Positions 36,362 through 43,745 of a stretch of DNA of 64,000 nt are shown here, one piece after another. Source of the DNA: Pseudomonas sp. CC120222-01a (lineage in GTDB: Bacteria; Pseudomonadota; Gammaproteobacteria; Pseudomonadales; Pseudomonadaceae); assembly GCF_003097235.1 (NCBI RefSeq), contig NZ_QEQQ01000011.1, positions 119,194 through 183,193 of the forward strand, given 5' to 3'. Numbering within the stretch: position 1 is the stretch's first letter; the number at the start of each line of letters is the position of its first letter. A program made the position numbers and the translations under genes. A model generated the notes under the pieces. It was not told the origin of the DNA, searched no databases, and saw only the letters and a list, made by a program, of their open reading frames with translations.

Positions 36362-37240
36362 GTGCTCATTTTGTTAGGACTGTTCGTGGCCATGGCCTCG
36401 GCACTGGGCGGTTTCGTGCTGTCCGGCGGCAGCCTGGGGCCGCTGTACCAACCCACCGAGCTGCTGATGATCGTCGGCGCGGCGCTCGGCGCCTTCATTG
36501 CCGCCAACAATGGCAAGGCCATCCGCGCCACCTTCGCGGCAGTCGCGAAGTTCAAGCGCAGCACCGGCTACGACAAGGCCTTCTACCTGGACTTGCTGGG
36601 CATGCAGTACAACCTGCTGAACAAGGCACGCCGGGAAAGCCTGCTGGCCGTGGAGCGTGACGTTGACGAGCCGCAGCAGAGCCCGCTGTTCGCCCAGTAT
36701 CCGCAGCTGCTGAACGACCCGCTGCTGATGGGCTTCCTGATCGACTACCTGCGCCTGCTGATCAGCCTGTCGCTGCAAGCCCATGAACTCGACGAACTGA
36801 TGCAGCACGAGATCGAGGAATTCGAGAACGAGGCCCACCTGCCTGCCGACGCCCTGCACAAGATCAGCGACGGGCTGCCGGCCTTCGGCATCGTTGCGGC
36901 AGTGTTGGGCGTGGTCAAGGCACTGAGTGCGGTCGATGTCGGCCCCGACCTGATGGGGCAGATGATCGCCCACGCCCTGGTCGGCACCTTCCTCGGTATC
37001 TACCTGGCCTATGGCGTGGTCGCGCCACTGGCCAGCCGCATCGAACGGCAGGCCGGCGAATGCGTGAAGATGCTGCATTGCCTGCGCGTGACCTTGCTGG
37101 CCCATGTGAAGGGCATCCCCCCGCAACTGGCCGTGGAGTTCGGCCGCAAGGCGCTGCACAGCAGTGAGCGGCCCACCGCCGAAGAGTTGGAAAACCACGT
37201 GCGAGGGGGTAACGGGCAACCGAACCTGGCGACGGCATGA
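36362..37240 (+). CDS. motA: Flagellar stator protein MotA (E. coli type)
   Basis: MotA forms the pentameric ring of the ion-driven stator. The 292-residue protein is close to E. coli MotA throughout, for example LGPLYQPTELLMIVGAALGAFI, SLPAFGIVAAVLGVV-like (GLPAFGIVAAVLGVVKAL) and AVEFGRKALHSSERPTAEELE, with four membrane helices. The start is GTG at 36362 behind a GAGGAG ribosome site. It follows flhDC and overlaps motB, the enterobacterial flhDC-motAB order. Confidence 0.95.
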   Translation: MLILLGLFVAMASALGGFVLSGGSLGPLYQPTELLMIVGAALGAFIAANNGKAIRATFAAVAKFKRSTGYDKAFYLDLLGMQYNLLNKARRESLLAVERDVDEPQQSPLFAQYPQLLNDPLLMGFLIDYLRLLISLSLQAHELDELMQHEIEEFENEAHLPADALHKISDGLPAFGIVAAVLGVVKALSAVDVGPDLMGQMIAHALVGTFLGIYLAYGVVAPLASRIERQAGECVKMLHCLRVTLLAHVKGIPPQLAVEFGRKALHSSERPTAEELENHVRGGNGQPNLATA

Positions 37241-38073
37241 GCAGCGACCAGCCGATCATCATCAAGCGCCGCAAGAAAGCCGCCCGCGGGCATCATGGTG
37301 GTGCCTGGAAAATCGCCTTCGCCGATTTCATGACCGCATTGATGGCGCTGTTCCTGGTGCTGTGGGTGCTGTCCAACGCCGGCAAGGGCGACAAGGAGGC
37401 CATCGCCCAGTACTTCAGCACGCCGTTGCTGGTCGCCTTGAGCCATGGCGACCGCAACTCCGCGAGCACCAGCGCAATACCTGGCGGCGGTAGCGAAGCC
37501 AACCAGCCCCAGGGCGAAACCGTCCGCAAACCCCGCCCTACCCGCCTGTCGAGCGAAGAGCGCCGCCACCTGCAGGCGCTCAAGCAACGCCTGGAAGACG
37601 CCGTGGAACGTGACCCGAAGCTGCGCGAGCTGAAGCAACAGATCGCCATCGAGCTGAGCCCCGAAGGCCTGCGCGTGCAACTGCTCGACACCGACAAGCG
37701 GCCGATGTTCGAGCTTGGCAGCGCACGCGTCGCGCCTTACATGAGCCAGCTGCTGCGCACCTTTGCCCCGGTGCTCAATGAGCTGCACAACCAGATCCAG
37801 ATCAGCGGCCACACCGACAGCCACCCTTATCCCGGCGGCGAGGCCACCTACAGCAACTGGGAGCTGTCCGCCGACCGCGCCAAGGCCTCACGCCAGGAAC
37901 TGGTGGCCGGCGGGCTCGACCCGGGCAAGCTGCTGCGGGTTTCCGGCATGTCTGATCGCATCCGCCTCCCCGGCGCCGGGCCTTATGACGCAGCCAACCG
38001 GCGCATCGAGATCATCGTGCTCGATAGCCAGGTCGCGGCGCGGATCCTCAACCAGGATGAGTTCGGCAACTGA
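37237..38073 (+). CDS. motB: Flagellar stator protein MotB (first copy)
   Basis: MotB anchors the stator to peptidoglycan and carries the proton-conducting Asp. The 278-residue protein has a basic N-terminus, one membrane helix with the key Asp30 (KIAFADFMTALMALFLVLW) and a C-terminal OmpA-like domain with ISGHTDSHPY and YSNWELSADRAKASRQ. The start overlaps the motA stop. Confidence 0.95.
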   Translation: MSSDQPIIIKRRKKAARGHHGGAWKIAFADFMTALMALFLVLWVLSNAGKGDKEAIAQYFSTPLLVALSHGDRNSASTSAIPGGGSEANQPQGETVRKPRPTRLSSEERRHLQALKQRLEDAVERDPKLRELKQQIAIELSPEGLRVQLLDTDKRPMFELGSARVAPYMSQLLRTFAPVLNELHNQIQISGHTDSHPYPGGEATYSNWELSADRAKASRQELVAGGLDPGKLLRVSGMSDRIRLPGAGPYDAANRRIEIIVLDSQVAARILNQDEFGN

Positions 38074-38074
38074 T

Positions 38075-38191
38075 TGTGGGAGCGGCCTTGTGTCGCGAAA
38101 GGGCTGCGCAGCAGACCCAGGATCTCAGCTGCACCATCAAGATTGCCGGGGCTGCTTTGCAGCCCTTTCGCGACACAAGGCCGCTCCCACA
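38075..38191. repeat. REPIN (117-base imperfect palindrome) between motB and flhB
   Basis: Inverted TGTGGGAGCGGCCTTGTGTCGCG ends enclose inner hairpins, matching the elements at 21164 and 25661. It begins two bases after the motB stop and ends 30 bases before the FlhDC-box-like sequence of flhB. Confidence 0.85.
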
Positions 38192-38221
38192 AAAACTTGC
38201 AATTTCAGGCCGAGCTATGTT

Positions 38222-38264
38222 CATGCCTGCAATAGCGGGTTGTTTAGGCACCTTTTCGCCGGTT
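38222..38264 (+). promoter_or_regulatory. Putative FlhDC box upstream of flhBA
   Basis: CATGCCTGCAATAGCG (38222-38237) matches 11 of 13 defined positions of the enterobacterial FlhDC half-box AAYGSNNNAAATAGCG. After an 11-base spacer, CACCTTTTCGCCGGTT (38249-38264) matches the inverted half at about 10 of 13 positions. A -10-like CACAAT follows at 38285-38290, which places the box at about -75 to -33, as in class II promoters. Matches were counted by eye. Confidence 0.55.
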
Positions 38265-38323
38265 AGCCCCAACCAGCCGTTGGCCACAATAGCCCCCCCA
38301 GCATCACCCCGGGTGGCCGAGCC

Positions 38324-39493
38324 ATGGCCGAAACCAGCACAGAAGACCGGACGGAAGCGGCCACCCCGCGCCGCATCGAGAAAGCCCGCGAAGAGGGTCA
38401 GATTGCCCGTTCCCGCGAGTTGAGCACCTTCATCATGCTGCTGGCCGGCATCGGTGGCCTGTGGAGCCTGGGTGGCCACCTGTATGACCGCCTGGGCGGC
38501 ATCGTCGAAAAAGGCTTGCTGTTCGATCGCGCCCAGCTGTTCGACACCGCGCTCATGCTCGGCACGCTTTCGTCGCTTGCCGCCTCCGCGCTGCTGGCAC
38601 TGGTGCCGTTCTTCGCCCTGATGCTGCTCGCAGCCATTGCCGCGCCCACCGTGCTCGGCGGGCTGGTCATCACCCTGGCTGCGGCAAAGCCGCGCTTCTC
38701 CCGGCTCAACCCGATCAGTGGCCTGGGGCGGCTGTTTTCCCTGCAGGTGCCGGTGGAACTGGCCAAGGCCGTGGCCAAGGCAACGTTGATCGGCACCGTG
38801 CTGTACCTGTTCCTGCATGCCCACATCGGTCAGCTGCTCGGCCTGCCCAAGTTGCCGCCACAACAAGCGCTGGTCACGCTGATGACACTGACCGCCAAGT
38901 CCTGCGCCACCTGCGTGGCGGCGCTGATCCTCGTGGTCGGCATCGACGCGCCGTATCAACTGTGGACCTATGCCAAGAACCTGCGCATGTCGAAGGAAGA
39001 AGTACGCCAGGAACACAAGAATTCCGACGGCGACCCCCACGTCAAGGCACGCATCCGCCGCCTGCAGCAGGCCCGTGCACGCCGGCGGATGATGAGCAAG
39101 GTGCCCAAGGCCGATGTGGTGGTGACCAACCCCAGCCACTTCGCCGTGGCCCTGAGCTATCGCAAGGACAAGGACAGCGCACCGCGGGTAGTCGCCAAAG
39201 GTGCCGATGCCGTGGCCGCGCGCATCCGCGAAATCGCCAGCGAACACCAGCTACCCATTCTCGAAGCCCCGCCACTGGCGCGGGCGCTGTATTTCCATGT
39301 GGATCTGGATCGACTGATCCCCAGCGAGCTGTACACCGTCGTCGCCGAGGTGGTGGCCTGGGCCATCCGCCTCAAACGCGTCGCCCAGCAAGGCGGCCCC
39401 GTGCCGCCCAGCCCCGTCAACCTCAACGTCCCTGAAGGCATGGACCAGCCTGGGCGAAGCAGAACCCGAACCGAGGACCCACCCAACCCATGA
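38324..39493 (+). CDS. flhB: Flagellar export switch protein FlhB
   Basis: FlhB is the membrane gate protein that switches export from hook to filament substrates after autocleavage. The 389-residue protein starts MAETSTEDRTEAATPRRIEK, has four membrane helices and a soluble C-terminal domain. The autocleavage site is Asn269-Pro270-Ser-His (VVVTNPSHFAVAL), a Thr-to-Ser variant of the NPTH motif at the same residue number as in Salmonella. It overlaps flhA by four bases. Confidence 0.96.
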   Translation: MAETSTEDRTEAATPRRIEKAREEGQIARSRELSTFIMLLAGIGGLWSLGGHLYDRLGGIVEKGLLFDRAQLFDTALMLGTLSSLAASALLALVPFFALMLLAAIAAPTVLGGLVITLAAAKPRFSRLNPISGLGRLFSLQVPVELAKAVAKATLIGTVLYLFLHAHIGQLLGLPKLPPQQALVTLMTLTAKSCATCVAALILVVGIDAPYQLWTYAKNLRMSKEEVRQEHKNSDGDPHVKARIRRLQQARARRRMMSKVPKADVVVTNPSHFAVALSYRKDKDSAPRVVAKGADAVAARIREIASEHQLPILEAPPLARALYFHVDLDRLIPSELYTVVAEVVAWAIRLKRVAQQGGPVPPSPVNLNVPEGMDQPGRSRTRTEDPPNP

Positions 39494-41589
39494 AAGGCCT
39501 GACCGCCCTGCTGCGCCGCGACAACTGGCCCGTTGGCGCCGACCTGAAGATCATGACCGGCCCGGTGCTGATCGTGCTCATCCTGTCGATGATGATCCTG
39601 CCGCTGCCGAGCTTCATCCTCGACCTGCTGTTCACCTTCAACATCGCCCTGGCGATCATGGTGCTGATCGTCAGCATGCTCACCGAGAAGCCACTGGACT
39701 TCTCCGCCTTCCCCTCGGTGCTGCTGTTCACCACGCTGCTGCGCCTGTCGCTGAACGTAGCGTCGACCCGGGTCATCCTGATGCACGGGCACACCGGCAC
39801 CGATGCCGCAGGCAAGGTCATCGAGGCCTTCGGCGAGTTTCTGGTGGGTGGCAACTTTGCTGTCGGCCTCGCGCTGTTCCTGATCTTGGTGACCATCAAC
39901 TTCATGGTGATCACCAAGGGTGCCGGGCGCATCGCCGAAGTCGGCGCGCGCTTCACCCTGGATTCGATGCCCGGCAAGCAGATGGCGATCGATGCCGACC
40001 TCAACGCCGGCCTGATCGGTGAGCCGGAGGCGCGCAAGCGGCGCCGTGAGGTGGCCCAGGAAGCCGACTTCTTCGGCTCGATGGACGGCGCCAGCAAGTT
40101 CGTCCGCGGCGATGCCGTGGCCGGCCTGGTGATCATGGGTGTGTGCGTGGTTGGTGGCCTGGCCATCGGTCTGCTGCAGCACGACATGAGCTTTGCCGAT
40201 GCTGCCCACACCTACACCATGCTGACCATCGGCGATGGCCTGGTGGCGCAGATCCCCGGGCTGGTGATTTCCATCGCCGCCGGTGTGATGGTATCCCGGG
40301 TTAACACTGAGGAAGACGTCAGCCGGCAGATGATCGGCCAGCTGTTCAGCCGCCCGAAGATGCTGATGATGACCGCCGGGGTGATGGGCCTGCTGGGCCT
40401 GGTACCGGGCATGCCCAACCTGGTGTTCCTGCTGCTGACCGCCCTGCTCGGCGGCCTCGGCTGGTGGTTCTCGCGCCAGGAGCAGCAGGCCGAGCAGACC
40501 CCGGCCCAGGCCGCCCAGCCCAAGGCTGCGGTGCAGAGCAGCGAGGCCAGCTGGGATGACGTCAAACTGGTCGAAACCCTGAGCCTGCGCGTGGGCCACC
40601 GGCTGATCCCGCTGGTGGACGTACGCCAGCAGGGCGAGCTGAGCACGCGGATCAAGAGCCTGCGCAAGAAGTTCGCCCAGGACGTGGGCTTTCTGCCGCC
40701 CGTGGTGCACGTGCGCGACAACCTCGAACTGCCCGCCAACACCTACATCATCAGCCTCAAGGGCGTGGAAGTCGGCCGCGGCGAGATCTACCCCGGCAAA
40801 TGGCTGGCGATCAACCCCGGCAAGGTCACCGGGCAACTGGAAGGCAAGGAAGCCATCGACCCGGCCTTCGGCCTGCCGGCCATCTGGATCGAGCAGAACC
40901 TGCGCGAGCACGGGCAGATCTACGGCTACACCGTGGTCGATGCCAGTACGGTGGCAGCCACCCACCTCAACCACCTGCTGCACCAGCACGCCAAGGACAT
41001 GCTCGGGCGCAGCGAAGTGCAGAAGCTGCTGGACAAGCTCGGTGGCGATGGCAAAGGCCTGGTCGAAGAGGTGATCCCCAAGCTGCTGAGCCTGACCCAG
41101 CTGCAACGGATATTGCAGAACCTGCTGGAAGAGAACGTGCCGATCCGCGACCTGCGCACCATTCTCGATGCCCTCGCCGAGCATGCCGGCGCCCAACAGC
41201 CCGCCGACATCCAGGAGCTGACGGCGCAGGTCCGCGTGGCCCTGGGCCGCTCCATCGTCAACCAGTACTACGCCAACAAGCCCGAGCTGCGCGTGATCGG
41301 CCTCGATTTCAACCTGGAGCAGGTGGTGATGCAGGCAGTGGGCAATGGTGGCGCGCTGGAGCCGAGCCTGGCGGACACCTTGATGAAAGAGACCAGCCTC
41401 GCACTCAAGCGCCAGGAGCTGGGCAACGACCCCGCCGTGCTGGTGGTGCCCAACCGCCTGCGCCTGGTGCTGTCGCGCTTCCTGCGCCGGCGCCTGCGCC
41501 AGCTGACTGTCATCGCCCTGAGCGAAGTGCCCGACGACCGTACCCTGCGCATCACCAGCATCATCGGCGCGCCGGCATCGGCGGGCTAA
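39490..41589 (+). CDS. flhA: Flagellar export protein FlhA
   Basis: FlhA is the large export-gate subunit with eight membrane helices and a cytoplasmic ring domain that docks chaperones. The 699-residue protein has the FHIPEP-family blocks PLPSFILDLLFTFNIALAIM, FPSVLLFTTLLRLSLNVAST and MAIDADLNAGLIGEPEARKRR. The C-terminal domain starts near residue 350. It forms an operon with flhB; no flhF or fleN follows, unlike the polar Pseudomonas cluster. Confidence 0.97.
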   Translation: MKGLTALLRRDNWPVGADLKIMTGPVLIVLILSMMILPLPSFILDLLFTFNIALAIMVLIVSMLTEKPLDFSAFPSVLLFTTLLRLSLNVASTRVILMHGHTGTDAAGKVIEAFGEFLVGGNFAVGLALFLILVTINFMVITKGAGRIAEVGARFTLDSMPGKQMAIDADLNAGLIGEPEARKRRREVAQEADFFGSMDGASKFVRGDAVAGLVIMGVCVVGGLAIGLLQHDMSFADAAHTYTMLTIGDGLVAQIPGLVISIAAGVMVSRVNTEEDVSRQMIGQLFSRPKMLMMTAGVMGLLGLVPGMPNLVFLLLTALLGGLGWWFSRQEQQAEQTPAQAAQPKAAVQSSEASWDDVKLVETLSLRVGHRLIPLVDVRQQGELSTRIKSLRKKFAQDVGFLPPVVHVRDNLELPANTYIISLKGVEVGRGEIYPGKWLAINPGKVTGQLEGKEAIDPAFGLPAIWIEQNLREHGQIYGYTVVDASTVAATHLNHLLHQHAKDMLGRSEVQKLLDKLGGDGKGLVEEVIPKLLSLTQLQRILQNLLEENVPIRDLRTILDALAEHAGAQQPADIQELTAQVRVALGRSIVNQYYANKPELRVIGLDFNLEQVVMQAVGNGGALEPSLADTLMKETSLALKRQELGNDPAVLVVPNRLRLVLSRFLRRRLRQLTVIALSEVPDDRTLRITSIIGAPASAG

Positions 41590-41703
41590 GGGGCGAATAC
41601 CCCTGCAAGTACAGGGTTGTTCTCGGCTTAGCCGATGGGGCGCAGCGCCGATAATCCCGGCGTTATTCCCCATCGCCACTCTTGTTCTTCACAGGCACGC
41701 ACG

Positions 41704-42396
41704 ATGTATACGGCACAAGGCAGGATGCACCAGCAGGAGCTGCTTCAGCAGTACTTGCCCTTGGTCAAACGGCATGCACTGAACCTCAAGACCAGGCTGC
41801 CGTCAGGCATCGACATGGAAGACCTCATCCAGGCCGGCAGCATCGGCTTGCTCGATGCCCTGACCCGCTATGACCAGAGCCTGGGCATACCCTTCGGCAC
41901 CTTTGCCGCGCACCGCATCCGCGGCGCCATGATCGACGAGCTGCGCACCCGCGACTGGGCTCCACGCCGGGTGCGGCGCTACGCCCGGCAGCTGGAAGAT
42001 ACCCTGCACCGTCTGGAACAGAGCCTCGGGCGCCCGCCCCTCGAACGCGAAATTGCCGCAGCCATGGGCATGTCGCTGAGCGAGTACCAGCAGCTGTTGT
42101 GGGACATCAATGGCAGCCACATGCTGGCCATCGACCAGGTCCATGAAGACAGCCTGGAAACCCAGGAACCCCATGGCCGCAACCCGCTCAATGCGCTGCT
42201 CGACGAGCGCAACCATAGCGGCCTGATCCGCGCCATCGAGAACCTGCCCGAGCGCGAACGGCTGCTGATGGTTCTGTACCACCAGGAAAAGCTCAACATG
42301 CGCGAGATCGGCCTGGTGCTGGAGATCAGCGAATCCCGCGTCTGCCAGCTGCACAGCCTGGCCATCGCCCGCCTGCGTGCCTCGCTGGCCGCCTGA
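41704..42396 (+). CDS. fliA: RNA polymerase sigma-28 factor FliA
   Basis: FliA directs RNA polymerase to late flagellar promoters. The 230-residue protein contains region 2 (LPSGIDMEDLIQAGSIGLLDALTRYD and GTFAAHRIRGAMIDELRTRDW), region 3 and the region 4 helix-turn-helix (MREIGLVLEISESRVCQLHSLA). The ATG at 41704 gives the family start MYTAQGRMHQQEL. The upstream gap holds two GCCGAT-like sequences without a good -35. ugd follows 26 bases later. Confidence 0.96.
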   Translation: MYTAQGRMHQQELLQQYLPLVKRHALNLKTRLPSGIDMEDLIQAGSIGLLDALTRYDQSLGIPFGTFAAHRIRGAMIDELRTRDWAPRRVRRYARQLEDTLHRLEQSLGRPPLEREIAAAMGMSLSEYQQLLWDINGSHMLAIDQVHEDSLETQEPHGRNPLNALLDERNHSGLIRAIENLPERERLLMVLYHQEKLNMREIGLVLEISESRVCQLHSLAIARLRASLAA

Positions 42397-42422
42397 CTAT
42401 CCCTTCGCAACGGTAGCAAACC

Positions 42423-43745
42423 ATGAAAATCAGTGTGTTCGGATCAGGCTACGTGGGCCTGGTGGCCAGCGCCTGCCTGGCTGATGTCGGCCACGAAGTG
42501 CTGTGCATGGACATCGACCCGCAGCGCATCGCCCTGCTGCGCAGCGGTGAAGTGCCGATCCACGAGCCCGGCCTGAACCTGCTGGTACAGGCCAACCTGC
42601 GCGCCGGTCGCCTGCAGTTCGGCACCTGCGCCGCCACAGCGGTGGCCTTCGCCGAGGTGCAGTTCATCGCGGTCGGCACACCGCCCGACGAAGACGGCTC
42701 TGCCGACTTGCGGCATGTGCTGGCGGTCGCCCGCGAGATCGGCCGCCACATGACTGGCTACAAGCTGGTAGTGGGCAAGTCCACGGTACCGGTCGGCACT
42801 GGCGAAAAGGTCCATGCCGCCATTGCCGCCGAACTGGCGGCCCGGGGCCTGACCCTGCCATTCGAGGTCTGCTCCAACCCGGAATTCCTCAAGGAAGGCG
42901 CCGCCATCGAGGACTTCACCCGGGGTGCACGGATCGTCGTGGGCACCGACTCCGAGCGCGTCATGCGCCTGATGCGCGAGTGCTATGCACCTTACAACCG
43001 CAACCACGACAAGCTGATGTTCATGAGCCTGCGCGCCGCGGAGCTGACCAAGTACGCGGCCAACGCCATGCTCGCGACCAAGATCAGCTTCATGAACGAA
43101 ATGGCCAACCTGGCCGAGCACCTGCAGGTGGACATCGAAGAGGTGCGCCATGGCATCGGCAGCGACCCACGCATCGGTTACGACTTCATCTACCCGGGCT
43201 GCGGCTATGGTGGCTCATGTTTCCCCAAGGACATCCAGGCCCTGAGCCGCAGCGCTCATGAGGTCGGCTACGAACCGCAGCTGCTGAATGCGGTAGAGGC
43301 CATCAACCAGCGGCAGAAGGCGTCGCTGTTCAGGAAGCTGGCTCAAGCACTGGGCGGCGAGCTAGAAGGCAAGACCATCGCCATCTGGGGCCTGGCCTTC
43401 AAACCCGACACCGACGACATGCGGGCAGCGCCCAGCCGTGAGCTGATGGAAGCGTTATGGCGGGCCGGTGCGCGGGTGCAGGCCTACGACCCCGAGGCGA
43501 TGGCCGAGTGCCGGCGCCTGTATGGCGAACGCGAGGACTTGCTGCTGGCCGGTGACCGTATCCAGGCGGTGAAAGGTGCCGACGCCCTGGTGATCTGCAC
43601 CGAGTGGAAGGCCTTTCGCAGTGTCGACTTCCACTGGCTGCGCCAACAGCTGCGCAGCGCAGTGGTCATCGACGGCCGCAACCTCTACGACCCTCAGGCC
43701 GCGGCCAACGCTGGCCTCACTTACCGAGGCATCGGTCGCGGCTGA
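42423..43745 (+). CDS. ugd: UDP-glucose 6-dehydrogenase
   Basis: Ugd oxidises UDP-glucose to UDP-glucuronate with two NAD+. The 440-residue protein has the N-terminal Rossmann motif [20 protein letters not shown] and the catalytic Cys266 in [14 protein letters not shown], followed by the C-terminal UDP-binding domain. It lies 26 bases behind fliA on the same strand, so it probably shares the flagellar transcript. UDP-glucuronate could feed filament glycosylation, but an unrelated role in capsule or LPS is also possible. Its 3' end overlaps the convergent glycosyltransferase gene by 25 bases. Confidence 0.93.
   Translation: MKISVFGSGYVGLVASACLADVGHEVLCMDIDPQRIALLRSGEVPIHEPGLNLLVQANLRAGRLQFGTCAATAVAFAEVQFIAVGTPPDEDGSADLRHVLAVAREIGRHMTGYKLVVGKSTVPVGTGEKVHAAIAAELAARGLTLPFEVCSNPEFLKEGAAIEDFTRGARIVVGTDSERVMRLMRECYAPYNRNHDKLMFMSLRAAELTKYAANAMLATKISFMNEMANLAEHLQVDIEEVRHGIGSDPRIGYDFIYPGCGYGGSCFPKDIQALSRSAHEVGYEPQLLNAVEAINQRQKASLFRKLAQALGGELEGKTIAIWGLAFKPDTDDMRAAPSRELMEALWRAGARVQAYDPEAMAECRRLYGEREDLLLAGDRIQAVKGADALVICTEWKAFRSVDFHWLRQQLRSAVVIDGRNLYDPQAAANAGLTYRGIGRG

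Noticed and set aside
41630..41656. Possible FliA promoter before fliA (GCCGATGG and GCCGATAA)
   Set aside because: The -10-like sequences are good but no -35 element lies at the 11-12 base spacing seen at the other sites.
39157..41679. Minus-strand open frame of 840 codons opposite flhA
   Set aside because: It is antisense to the well-supported flhA and made of His/Gln/Ala/Gly-rich sequence with no motif. High GC at third positions explains its length.
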